A DNA stretch of 64,000 nucleotides from Chlorobiota bacterium (GCA_016866305.1 VGMX01000009.1:20184-84183), one strand, 5' to 3'. Counted from the first letter of the stretch, positions 1 through 6,513 are shown. Notes: generated by a model from the letters alone, not told the origin. A program made the numbers and translations.

Positions 1-228
1 AAAGATTCCTGGCTTGTCGATTACCCTTCACGCATTGCCGGATTTGCATCGGCTTTCGGGCAGGACAACGTCAGAACGATTGATTATGATGGCGAACTCT
101 CCTGCCGTGGAAGCGTCATTCCTTCTTTTCTGGAAATTCTCGGCATCTCGAGCGATTTCCGGGAGGATGAATGGCAGGAATTTTTCTGCAACCGTACGCT
201 GACAAAACCGCCATCGCAAAAAACATAA
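1..228 (+). CDS. C-terminal end of an unidentified protein (cut by window start)
   Basis: Frame 1 is open from the first base to a TAA stop at 226-228 and gives 75 residues with normal composition. The segment reads like the last part of a sulfotransferase or capsule-type enzyme: a 'DYPSRIAGFASAFGQDNV' stretch followed by 'FLEILGISSDF', where such enzymes often carry 'Y..R...W...FG.DN' and a closing 'FL..LGI' helix. That resemblance is from memory and weak, so the function is open. The next gene follows after 17 bases on the same strand. Confidence 0.5.
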   Translation, partial: KDSWLVDYPSRIAGFASAFGQDNVRTIDYDGELSCRGSVIPSFLEILGISSDFREDEWQEFFCNRTLTKPPSQKT

Positions 229-245
229 CGGACAAGGCGTGAGCA

Positions 246-1025
246 ATGCCAGAGAGAACACAAAGAGCAACACCGAATCCTGACGGATTCAACGACCACT
301 TCTCAGGGGTTTCCAGATGCTATGCCGCGTTCAGACCATCATATCCGGAAACGCTTTTCACGTGGCTTTCAGATATCGCTCCGGCGACAGGTGAGGTGTG
401 GGACTGCGCGACCGGAACCGGACAGGCGGCTCTTGGTCTTGTCAGGCACTTCCGGCATGTCACGGCAACCGACGCCAGCCGGAAGCAGATCGATGCCGCA
501 ACCCCTCACCCGCGCATCAGCTACCGGGTAGCGCCGGCTGAAGCATCGGGATTGGCTGCAGGAACCGTCGATCTCATCACGGTGGCCCAGGCCCTGCACT
601 GGTTCGACATCGGGAGTTTTTTCAGGGAAGCAAAACGGGTGCTGGTTCCGGAAGGCGTGCTGGCGATCTGGACCTATGGAGCGGTGTTCATGGAAAACAA
701 GGAGACAGACAGTGTTCTGCAGGAGTTCTTTCACTCCGAGATGGGGCCGTTCTGGCCTGCAGAAAGAGCTCTGGCAGACTCCGGATACGCCGGTATCGAA
801 CTGCCGCTGAGGGAACTGCCATCTCAGGCTTTCGGCATGAGTGTTTCGTGGACACGGGAGGAACTGCTTGGCTACATCCGTACCTGGTCTGCAGTCAGCC
901 GTTTCATCAGGGTAAACGGCCATGATCCGGTAACCGATCTTGAAAAGAAGCTTGTTTCACACTGGCATGACGGCCAACGGCACAGGGTCTCATGGCCGCT
1001 CTCGGTAAGGACCTGCCGGGCATAG
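246..1025 (+). CDS. class I SAM-dependent methyltransferase
   Basis: A 259-residue protein of the small soluble Methyltransf_11 type. The SAM-binding motif I is 'VWDCATGTGQAALGL' at about residues 51-65, followed by an acidic loop ('TATDAS') and a motif IV/post-IV segment 'VDLITVAQALHWFD' at about 108-121. The C-terminus 'VSWPLSVRTCRA' matches the usual ending of this family, so the gene looks complete, unlike the second methyltransferase at 1.5-2.2 kb. The start is preceded by an AAGG element about nine bases upstream. The substrate cannot be read from the sequence. Related proteins in other bacteria are annotated only as generic methyltransferases. Confidence 0.8.
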   Translation: MPERTQRATPNPDGFNDHFSGVSRCYAAFRPSYPETLFTWLSDIAPATGEVWDCATGTGQAALGLVRHFRHVTATDASRKQIDAATPHPRISYRVAPAEASGLAAGTVDLITVAQALHWFDIGSFFREAKRVLVPEGVLAIWTYGAVFMENKETDSVLQEFFHSEMGPFWPAERALADSGYAGIELPLRELPSQAFGMSVSWTREELLGYIRTWSAVSRFIRVNGHDPVTDLEKKLVSHWHDGQRHRVSWPLSVRTCRA

Positions 1026-1042
1026 CCGGTAAAATCCGGCCG

Positions 1043-1255
1043 TCAGGTCAGGCGGTAGTGTTCATCGATATGCTGGCCGCCCTGCTTCACGTTACCAGGC
1101 ACAAGCCGAACGCACTCGTCACATAAATCTGCGGCGCATCCCGGGTGGCCATCGGTTTCTGCACCATCCCGCCCCTTTTCCACACCATCGGCTTCCGAAC
1201 GGGCCTGTTTCAGGTTGCACCTGAAAAAAAAAGGTGAATTGCGTTCAGGAGCCAT
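1043..1255 (-). CDS. small cysteine-containing hypothetical protein
   Basis: A 70-residue ORF with a near-ideal ribosome binding site: AAGGAGG five to six bases before the ATG at 1255. It is hydrophilic, and its C-terminal third carries 'GCAADLCDECV' (three cysteines), ending in 'QHIDEHYRLT'. I do not recognise the family. The cysteines hint at metal binding or a redox role, but this is inference. A candidate AT-rich operator lies about 215 bases upstream (1472-1493). The reading frame stays open for 20 codons before the ATG, but only the ATG has a Shine-Dalgarno element. It could be a chance ORF or the remnant of a longer gene. Confidence 0.4.
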   Translation of the reverse strand: MAPERNSPFFFRCNLKQARSEADGVEKGRDGAETDGHPGCAADLCDECVRLVPGNVKQGGQHIDEHYRLT

Positions 1256-1471
1256 GCTCGCCTCCTTTTCCGCTGAACGCAGTTCCTGCAGAGTCCTGCC
1301 ATGCCTGATCCGCAAGGGATATCCCTGCTGTAAGCGTTGTCGATATCATAAATGCCTGATCTCTGTTGAAACGGTCCAATGCCTTCAAGCAACTGCATGC
1401 AAAAGCAAAACGGAAATAAGGGCCCGAATAGTCCTCGACAGGCAATGCATTGCATAAACCCTAAAATCAAT

Positions 1472-1493
1472 TATATAACCATATAATCGAATA
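1472..1493. promoter_or_regulatory. AT-rich operator-like site, degenerate copy (site 1)
   Basis: TATATAA (1472-1478), an 8-bp spacer CCATATAA, then TCGAATA (1487-1493). The left arm and spacer match the other copies at 3360, 6231 and 33307, and the right arm matches at 4 of 7 positions. A nested perfect inverted repeat TTATAT-AACC-ATATAA spans 1471-1486. The site lies between the broken methyltransferase (ending at 1523) and the small ORF at 1043-1255, both on the minus strand. Confidence 0.4.
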
Positions 1494-1522
1494 ACCAAAA
1501 GAAAAGATTCTTTGTGTAACGC

Positions 1523-2175
1523 TCATGTGCCATGTCTGCGCATATAGAAAAACAGAAAATCCTGCTGTTCGCCTCTCGGAGTTTCATGGTGGGCAAACAT
1601 GGTGGTCACCACCCTGAATCGGGGAGCGAACAGTTCGGAAATCATCGGCTCGTCATAGCGCATGACTTCGAGATTGCTGCACCGCTGCGGCCCGCTCGGA
1701 GCAAAGGTGCCGAGCACCACATGGCCGTTTTCATCCAGGCATGCATCGAGCGTTTCAAGATACTTTACTTTCTGCGCTCCTCCGCTTCGACCATGAAATG
1801 AAACAGCGCGCGATCATGCCACAATGTGAATTTTCCCTCAGAACGATAGTACCTGATATCCGCCACTCGCCACTTGACCTCCTCCGCCATGGAGCCCAGA
1901 CGGTGCTGTGACTCTTCAATGGCAGCCCTTGAACAGTCGAGTACGGTGATGTCGGAGTATCCCTGATGCAGCAGGCAGTCCGCCAGAACCGATGCGCCTC
2001 CACCGACATCGATAATCGGACTGTCGGCGCGTATACCCGATGCCTCAACAAGCTCGAGCGACTCTCGGGGGTACTGCTGGTGCCAGCTCAGCAGGGAAGG
2101 AACTGCGGTTGTATAGATTGCATCCCAGTGCGTGCGGGGATCTTGTCCCGGTGCTGATAACCCATCCATAGGCAA
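1523..2175 (-). pseudogene. SAM-dependent methyltransferase broken by a 5-bp tandem duplication
   Basis: The N-terminal part (2175 to about 1765) encodes a clear SAM methyltransferase: motif I 'PIIDVGGGASVLADCLL', then 'DITVLDCSRAAIEESQ', then 'WHDRALFHFMVEAEERRK' followed by a stop. The normal C-terminal half continues in a different frame: 'YLETLDACLDENGHVVLGT' and on to the stop at 1523. The cause is visible. Plus-strand positions 1762-1771 read ACTTTACTTT, a tandem 5-bp repeat. Removing one unit restores a continuous frame of about 215 codons. This could be a genuine null allele, a reversible slippage allele or an assembly error. The family includes thiopurine/tellurite-type and small-molecule methyltransferases, and the substrate is unknown. 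Confidence 0.75.
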
Positions 2176-2387
2176 TCAGGAAAATGTTACTGAAACAGGA
2201 TAGAACCGGAAAACGCACCCTGACGGATAAATCGCACTGACAGGACGGACCCGCCTGGCTCCCCTGTGGGTTATTCCCCTTGGGGCGGGTGCCGTTATGG
2301 TATCGACAACGGAGCAATACAATCTGGAATGGAGGAGAGCAAACACCGGTTAAAGCTACTGATAAACGGTATCAAAAGCAACAGGAA

Positions 2388-2405
2388 ATTTAACAATTGT
2401 TAAAT
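2388..2405. promoter_or_regulatory. perfect 18-bp palindrome, candidate operator
   Basis: ATTTAACAATTGTTAAAT is a perfect inverted repeat in a gene-free stretch. Its composition and symmetry suit a dimeric transcription factor site. It does not match a consensus I can name with confidence and differs from the TATATAA-N8-TTATATA sites. The nearest gene it could serve is the minus-strand methyltransferase pseudogene starting at 2175, about 210 bases away. Confidence 0.4.
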
Positions 2406-2471
2406 ACGGAAAAACTGACGAAGGCGGTGGCATGGCACGATCCGGAAATATATCCGACATAACAATACACT

Positions 2472-2499
2472 TGCCGGCACAGACGACTGGTGTGCCGGC
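2472..2499 (-). terminator. hairpin downstream of dsrE2
   Basis: A GCCGGCAC / GTGCCGGC stem (2473-2480 with 2492-2499) and an 11-base loop lie about 32 bases past the dsrE2 stop. There is no U-run, so termination is inferred only from position and stem strength. Confidence 0.4.
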
Positions 2500-2530
2500 G
2501 ATTGAACAAGGAAGCGAGGGGCTCAGCTAA

Positions 2531-3040
2531 TCAGATGAAGAGTGAAATGTTGGCCTCTGCCGCATGTTCGAGATACATGGCCGCACCGGCATATTCCACT
2601 CCGTCGATGAAGTCCTTCTTTTCGAATCCGAAAACCTCCATGGTCATCTGGCAGGCGACAAAGCGCACTCCGCTCTCGATGCACATCTCCCGCAGTTCCT
2701 CGATGGTGGCGACGCCTTTCTTTTTGAAGGTCTCCTTCATGAGCATGGTGGCCATGTTGTCGAAGCCCGGAACATTGCCGGAAATCAGGTTGGGAATCGG
2801 CCAATTGATATTCTGGAAATCCTTGCTGCCAAAAGGCATCTTCATCGGCATGGCTGGATTGCCGGTGGGAGTGACTTTCAGGTCGAGCTCCTTTTTCAGA
2901 AGGGGAAGACCGTAAAAGGTGAAGAATACCATGGCTTCCATATCCATGGCCGCAGCCGCAGAGGCGAGAATGAAGGGCGGGTATGCCCAGTCGAGCGTGC
3001 CTTTGGATGCAATAATCGCGAGTTTTTTGGTATCTGCCAT
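2531..3040 (-). CDS. dsrE2: DsrE2-type DsrE/DsrF/DrsH-like sulfur-relay protein
   Basis: A 169-residue protein of the DsrE/DrsF superfamily, DsrE2 branch. It begins with the strand 'KKLAIIASKGTLDWAYPPFILASAAAAMD', contains 'VFFTFYGLPLLKKELDLKV', and has a C-terminal 'GVRFVACQMTMEVFGFEKKDFIDGVEYAGAAMYLE' with the conserved cysteine in 'FVACQMT'. In sulfur oxidisers DsrE2 is encoded with TusA and rhodanese and is thought to pass sulfane sulfur along a cytoplasmic relay feeding oxidation of stored sulfur. Here tusA starts the same transcript 14 bases upstream. Because DsrE2 is often membrane-associated, the hydrophobic N-terminal third may act as an anchor. The family assignment is firm; the exact sulfur donor is inferred. 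Confidence 0.85.
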   Translation of the reverse strand: MADTKKLAIIASKGTLDWAYPPFILASAAAAMDMEAMVFFTFYGLPLLKKELDLKVTPTGNPAMPMKMPFGSKDFQNINWPIPNLISGNVPGFDNMATMLMKETFKKKGVATIEELREMCIESGVRFVACQMTMEVFGFEKKDFIDGVEYAGAAMYLEHAAEANISLFI

Positions 3041-3054
3041 CGTGGTGTCTCAGT

Positions 3055-3291
3055 TCAGGATTTCTGGATATAGAAGGTATAGGAACCGCCTTCTGAGGAG
3101 CTGCCGACGATCTTGTGACCGGTTCTGTTCGACCAGGAGGACATATCGTTTGCCGATCCGGGATCGGTCGAGATCATTTTCAGGACTTCGCCGCTCTGCA
3201 TCTGGTCGATCTCTTTCTTGGTCTTGAGAATGGGCAGCGGGCAGTTCATTCCTGAGCAGTCGAGCGTACGGTTGGCGATAATTTCAGACAT
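3055..3291 (-). CDS. tusA: sulfur carrier protein TusA
   Basis: A 78-residue protein of the TusA/SirA/YeeD family. The family's 'CPLPILKTKKEID' motif is present as 'LDCSGMNCPLPILKTKKEI' near residues 10-28. The CPxP cysteine is the one known to carry persulfide sulfur. In phototrophic and chemotrophic sulfur oxidisers TusA is a central cytoplasmic sulfur carrier between rhodanese, DsrE-type proteins and the oxidation machinery. It is the first gene of a tusA-dsrE2 pair. A -35/-10 pair (TTGTTT at 3405-3410, TATAAT at 3382-3387, 17-bp spacing) lies upstream, with the operator at 3360-3381 right after the -10. A DUF1634/TauE gene pair ends 165 bases upstream on the same strand. Confidence 0.93.
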   Translation of the reverse strand: MSEIIANRTLDCSGMNCPLPILKTKKEIDQMQSGEVLKMISTDPGSANDMSSWSNRTGHKIVGSSSEGGSYTFYIQKS

Positions 3292-3359
3292 GGATTCCTC
3301 CTGTTTTTTGGGTGTTCTTTCGGTGCAAGATTTTCGACGGCTGCAGCCGCATGATTAAC

Positions 3360-3381
3360 TATATAACCAGACAATTATATA
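3360..3381. promoter_or_regulatory. AT-rich operator-like palindrome upstream of tusA (site 2)
   Basis: TATATAA (3360-3366), 8-bp spacer CCAGACAA, TTATATA (3375-3381). The arms are perfect inverted repeats. The site directly abuts the -10 hexamer of the tusA promoter and would cover the transcription start about 69-90 bases before the tusA ATG. This geometry suits a repressor. The same arm-spacer-arm layout recurs upstream of soxY (33307) and the broken Fe-S gene (6231). Confidence 0.6.
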
Positions 3382-3410
3382 ATTATAAATATTAGAAGGG
3401 AAAGAAACAA
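3382..3410 (-). promoter_or_regulatory. sigma-70-type promoter of tusA-dsrE2
   Basis: On the minus strand TTGTTT (-35, 3405-3410) is separated by 17 bases from TATAAT (-10, 3382-3387), in front of tusA. The -10 is a perfect match and the -35 matches 4 of 6 positions. The surroundings are AT-rich, so chance matches are possible, but the position relative to tusA and to the adjoining palindrome supports it. Confidence 0.55.
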
Positions 3411-3456
3411 GAATTCCCTGTGGTTTTTCCCTGTGAAAAGCATAAACAAAACAAGC

Positions 3457-3870
3457 CTAATGCCCACCGGATATGATTCCTGTTGCTGCAAAAACCAGTA
3501 CACAAACCTGCAGGATCGTAATTACGGTATAGATTTGGTCTTTCTCCCTGATGAATGCAGGCACAATGAATGCCAGACAGAAGATGGTCGATGCCGAGAG
3601 ATAGATGATCGAGACATAGCTCAGCACATCACCACGTCCGAGCTGCCCGGTCCAGTCCCAGCCGGACGGCACATGAACCGCATGGTGCAGTTCCGAAGCC
3701 CTGAGGTGCCAGTGCGCGGCGATATCGGCAGCAGATGCCGAGGATGGCAGCAGTTCGAAAACATAGAGCACATATCCCGCGGCAATGAGAATCATTCCGA
3801 GAGTCGATGCGATTCCAAGCACGGAAGCATAGGTAAGCTGTACCCTGTCCGCATGAACGGCTTCTTTCAT
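3457..3870 (-). CDS. DUF1634 family membrane protein
   Basis: With the ATG at 3870 this is a 137-residue protein with three hydrophobic segments: 'GIASTLGMILIAAGYVLYVF', 'LSYVSIIYLSASTIFCLAFI' and 'YTVITILQVCVLVFAATGII'. This matches DUF1634, small integral membrane proteins of unknown function typically encoded directly after a TauE/SafE exporter, as here (gap 22 bases). I chose the ATG at 3870 because longer starts run into the upstream gene and add non-hydrophobic sequence. The constant pairing in other genomes suggests it is an accessory part of the TauE/SafE transporter. That is inference. Confidence 0.75.
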   Translation of the reverse strand: MKEAVHADRVQLTYASVLGIASTLGMILIAAGYVLYVFELLPSSASAADIAAHWHLRASELHHAVHVPSGWDWTGQLGRGDVLSYVSIIYLSASTIFCLAFIVPAFIREKDQIYTVITILQVCVLVFAATGIISGGH

Positions 3871-3892
3871 AGCTGGTTTGAAGATAATCGTT

Positions 3893-4855
3893 TCAGATTC
3901 CCAATCCTTTGAAAAGCGCCCGCAGACCGGCAACGGCAAGCAGGGCGATGACGATGCGCCGAACCATGTTGGTGTGGATTTTCGTCAGCAGTTTCGCACC
4001 GATTTTCGTACCGAGCATCATGCCTGCAATGGAAGGCACGGCAATGAGCGGCAGCACGGCCCCTTTGTGCAGGTACACCCAGGCAGCTGCAGTATCGTTG
4101 ATCGAGAGCACGAAAACGCTTGTCGCCACAGAAACACGCAACGGCGCACCAAGCACGAGATTGAATACCGGTACGTTGGCAAAACCAGCGCCCAGACCGA
4201 ACATGCCCGCCATAAACCCGATAAGGATGAACAGCGCCAGCCCCAACGGGGTTCGATGGATCTGCCAGTTGATATCTTTCTTGAGGTGCTCGTCATAGTA
4301 TATCCCGTATATTTTCAGGGCCCTTGAAAGTGCATCCGGTTCATCGATTTTCGGATACGCCGAGTTTTTCGAGCGGTACATGACAAAGGAAATGAACATG
4401 ATGGTCAGGCCAAGCAGTAACTGAACGGTTTTTTCAGGCATGGCCAGACCGACCATCGCTCCGACAATGGAGCTTATCGAACCGATGAGCGCCATGGAAA
4501 GCGCAAGCTTGAGGTTGGCAAGCCCTTTCCTGAGCAGTGGAGCACCAGCGGAAAGGGCTCCGGAAAGCGCCACGAGCAAACCTGCTCCACGAACAAAATC
4601 GAGATGAAAGGGGAAAAAGCTGCTGACAATCGGTACAAACAGCACTCCCCCTCCCACGCCGGCAATGACGGCAATGATTCCAAGCAGAAAGGTGAAAACG
4701 AAAAGCGCGAGCATCCATACCCACCATGCAAGTTGTCCGCCCTCATGCACAGGAACCGATGCCACCGCGAATGCTGCAGCAGGAAGCAAAAGCAGCAATC
4801 CGGCAAACACGGATGACAGGAACAGGTTGATGCCTCGCGTGGTAACTGCAGCCAT
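3893..4855 (-). CDS. TauE/SafE family sulfite/sulfonate exporter
   Basis: A 320-residue polytopic membrane protein with an N-terminal hydrophobic leader or first TM ('LFLSSVFAGLLLLLPAAAFA'). The two TauE/SafE repeats each begin with a glycine-rich segment: 'GIIAVIAGVGGGVLFVPI' near residue 60 and 'GFMAGMFGLGAGFANVPVF' near 215. Family members move sulfite, sulfoacetate or related anions across the inner membrane. Next to tusA, dsrE2 and DUF1634, export of sulfite or another sulfur oxyanion made during sulfide or sulfur oxidation is plausible but not shown. A strong hairpin with a U-run sits only 25 bases upstream of the start (4881-4908), which is odd for a gene needing its own promoter. No good Shine-Dalgarno element is visible. 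Confidence 0.82.
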   Translation of the reverse strand: MAAVTTRGINLFLSSVFAGLLLLLPAAAFAVASVPVHEGGQLAWWVWMLALFVFTFLLGIIAVIAGVGGGVLFVPIVSSFFPFHLDFVRGAGLLVALSGALSAGAPLLRKGLANLKLALSMALIGSISSIVGAMVGLAMPEKTVQLLLGLTIMFISFVMYRSKNSAYPKIDEPDALSRALKIYGIYYDEHLKKDINWQIHRTPLGLALFILIGFMAGMFGLGAGFANVPVFNLVLGAPLRVSVATSVFVLSINDTAAAWVYLHKGAVLPLIAVPSIAGMMLGTKIGAKLLTKIHTNMVRRIVIALLAVAGLRALFKGLGI

Positions 4856-4880
4856 AAATGTCTTGATCTGGGTATTGGCG

Positions 4881-4908
4881 AAAAACCGTCCCGGTTTTAC
4901 CGGGACGG
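4881..4908 (-). terminator. rho-independent terminator directly upstream of the TauE gene
   Basis: Stem CCGTCCCGGT / ACCGGGACGG (4886-4895 with 4899-4908, 10 perfect pairs, 3-base loop). On the minus strand it is followed by five T residues. It would stop transcripts coming from the right, presumably the broken Fe-S operon, just before the TauE start at 4855. Confidence 0.7.
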
Positions 4909-4936
4909 AGTGTTTGCAGGATCGACACTTTTTCAG

Positions 4937-4996
4937 GTAGTGTCCGGGAAAAAATAAAAAAGGTCTGAAAACACTTGAGAAACGGCGATATTAAAA
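4937..4996 (+). repeat. 60-bp direct repeat, IS left-end copy 1
   Basis: It starts at GTAGTGTCCGGGAAAA and ends at CGGCGATATTAAAA, and is identical over 60 bases to 5185-5244. Copy 2 continues into a transposase start, so this copy is a solo left end of the same insertion sequence. The sequence departs from copy 2 sharply at both edges. Confidence 0.85.
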
Positions 4997-5184
4997 CCTG
5001 ACCTGAGCGATTCCGTATAAAAAAAGCCCTCATCTATGGGCGTAAAGTGTTATATAGTAATGGGTAACGGCGAAATTACCAGTACAGAACACCAAACCAA
5101 ATAGGTAGAGAGCTTCATGAGCAAAAATAAGAGGATTCGGCAGAATAAGAAACAGCATATTCAGGAAATTCTTCCAACAAATCA
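4997..5184. other. AT-rich filler between two IS left ends
   Basis: About 190 bases with no supported gene and noticeably AT-rich relative to the flanks. The only short reading frame is 23 codons ('MSKNKRIRQNKKQ...' from about 5117), with a lysine- and asparagine-rich composition unlike its neighbours. It is probably debris from an insertion sequence. Confidence 0.4.
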
Positions 5185-5244
5185 GTAGTGTCCGGGAAAA
5201 AATAAAAAAGGTCTGAAAACACTTGAGAAACGGCGATATTAAAA
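5185..5244 (+). repeat. 60-bp direct repeat, IS left-end copy 2
   Basis: Identical to 4937-4996. It includes the presumed terminal TAGTGTCCGGG and the untranslated leader ahead of the transposase fragment. Confidence 0.85.
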
Positions 5245-5291
5245 GTGACAAAACAATTGATATCAGCCGTATTCACAAGGAGTTCCAGACC

Positions 5292-5480
5292 ATGAAGCAA
5301 GTTACGACACTGCCGGGTGAGTTGCTAAAGATTTTTCCGAGATATGAATTCGAGAAACTCGAAAAGCAGCACCAAAGCAACCACTACACGAAGTATTACA
5401 CGGGCTGGCAACAGTTGATAACCTTGTTCTATGCGCAGATTGGCGGACATGACAGTCTCCGAGGCATTCAAACAAGCCTT
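5292..5480 (+). pseudogene. N-terminal remnant of IS4-like transposase
   Basis: About 63 codons remain, starting at an ATG with an AAGGAG element ten bases upstream. The 'GWQQLITLFYAQIGGHDSLR' segment matches the 'W.hl..ll.aq....SLR.i' signature at the start of IS4-type DUF4372 transposases. The reading frame stays open to 5585, but the added residues are the antisense of the Fe-S protein gene and not transposase. All three catalytic DDE residues are missing. Confidence 0.7.
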
Positions 5481-5990
5481 GCCCTTGCCCGCGAAATGGC
5501 CGACACCCCCTTGCCTGGGCGCTCCAGTGGTATGCCTCCTGAAACGGAGTCTGCAACGGATCGAGGGATGCTCCGTCACCGTTGATGTAATACAGTTTCG
5601 GTGAAGTGCCTTTCTCGGGCTTGCGCACCACGGTCTGCTCGACAGCGACCAGTGCGGCGATCTTGCTTGACGGATCGTCGAGATCTCCGGAAACGATGGC
5701 CTGCTGCGGGCAGACCGTCACACAAGCCGACTGCAGCCCGACCTCCTTGCGATGCGCACAGTAGTTGCACTTGGCGGACGTATGGCTGTCGGAATCGATG
5801 TAAAGCGCATTGTAGGGACATGCCTGGGCGCAGGCCTTGCAGCCGATGCAGCGGCGCCCGTCGAAATCCACGATGCCGTCAGGACGCTTCTGCAGCGCCT
5901 CGACCGGACAGATATCCACACAGGGCGGCTCAGCCTTCTGAAAATCAGGGTCGGGATGGGAATGCAAACAGCATGAAAGCGCCCGTTCTC
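5480..5990 (-). pseudogene. 4Fe-4S ferredoxin subunit (NrfC/PsrB type) of a molybdopterin-like oxidoreductase, broken at both ends
   Basis: The central part is a typical multi-cluster iron-sulfur electron-transfer subunit. It has 'PPCVDICPVEALQKRPDGIV', the complete cluster motif 'CIGCKACAQACPYNALYID', then 'CNYCAHRKEVGLQSACVTVC' and the C-terminal 'TSPKLYYINGDGASLDPL'. Such subunits carry electrons in polysulfide reductase-like, tetrathionate reductase or sulfite oxidoreductase complexes, of which green sulfur bacteria have several. The gene is dead. The first cysteine cluster (about 60 residues) is missing after an in-frame stop at 5989-5991. A G-run (GGGGG near 5510) shifts the frame so that 'GVGHFAGKGKA' continues in another frame, and the IS fragment replaces the 3' end. 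The catalytic and membrane subunits are not in the window. Confidence 0.75.
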
Positions 5991-6513
5991 AGAACCTTCT
6001 CCTCTCAAGGCTCGAAGTCCGGAGCATCACCCCGCAGCAATTCCGGCAGGAATCCATCCCGACCGAATCGCATACAGCCAGCCGGAGGCTATCCGCATGC
6101 AGACTCTTTTACGACAAGCATCCAGGAATAAAAAAACCGTCCCCTCACAGCTTCATCAACAACGGGAACGGAAGCCCTGTATGCCGCACCGGAAAAGTTT
6201 TCCGGAATACTTTTTCGACAAGTATATTTTTATATAGTTGATTGGTTATATAAAAATATACGATAGCCCGACTCCCAAAAAAAATCGCCCTGGAGGGAAC
6301 TTTTTTATTAAACCCGTTATCACAGATAAATTTCACAAAAAAAACAGTTTAGGCATCTTCGGGACAAAAACCTCCTGCGCTGCTTCTCAAAAAAAAGCGA
6401 TCACGGGAATTATTTTTCCCCGATGAAACCTATTTTCCCTTATTGCTGCGGGTTATGCCGGGAATACCTTCCGCCGCGCGATTGCTCCACTAACCATGAA
6501 AACCATATCAGCC
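5991..6513. other. intergenic region upstream of dodecin and the broken Fe-S gene
   Basis: About 520 bases with no supported gene. It should hold the remains of the Fe-S gene's 5' end (toward 5991-6130), the operator-like palindrome at 6231-6252, and the dodecin promoter on the right. Short reading frames here have no ribosome binding sites or recognisable motifs. Confidence 0.5.
6231..6252. promoter_or_regulatory. AT-rich operator-like palindrome (site 3)
   Basis: Plus strand TATATAG, 8-bp spacer, TTATATA. Read on the minus strand it is TATATAA-CCAATCAA-CTATATA, nearly the same as the tusA site (spacer CCAGACAA). The following bases (AAAAATATAC) also match those next to the soxY site. It sits between the divergent broken Fe-S gene and dodecin, and its orientation and shared flank suggest it served the Fe-S operon. 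Confidence 0.55.

Larger units (their letters stand above)
2176..2530. other. 355-bp intergenic region with palindrome and hairpin
   Basis: No convincing gene. It lies between two minus-strand genes, so it should hold the end of the dsrE2 transcript (hairpin at 2472-2499) and the promoter of the broken methyltransferase. A perfect 18-bp palindrome at 2388-2405 is the only other clear structure. Confidence 0.5.
5185..5480 (+). mobile_element. truncated insertion sequence (IS4-like), 5' fragment
   Basis: It starts with the same 60-bp left end as 4937-4996 and continues through an AAGGAG ribosome binding site (about 5275) into an ATG at 5292. The first 60-odd residues, 'MKQVTTLPGELLKIFPRYEF' then 'YYTGWQQLITLFYAQIGGHD' and 'SLRGIQTSLA', resemble the N-terminal DUF4372 region of IS4-type transposases. 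The match stops near 5480, where the antisense of the Fe-S gene begins. The rest of the transposase and the right end are absent, so the element is dead and has replaced the 3' end of the neighbouring gene. The exact right edge is uncertain by about 10 bases. Confidence 0.75.

Noticed and set aside
5223..5585. Apparent 120-residue protein across the IS fragment
   Set aside because: Only the part from 5292 to about 5480 is transposase. The rest is the antisense of the Fe-S gene, so the frame is an accidental fusion.
5302..5967. Intact 221-residue iron-sulfur protein starting at TTG 5967
   Set aside because: It lacks the first cluster, the TTG has no support, and the last 60 residues are antisense of the IS fragment with a frameshift before them.
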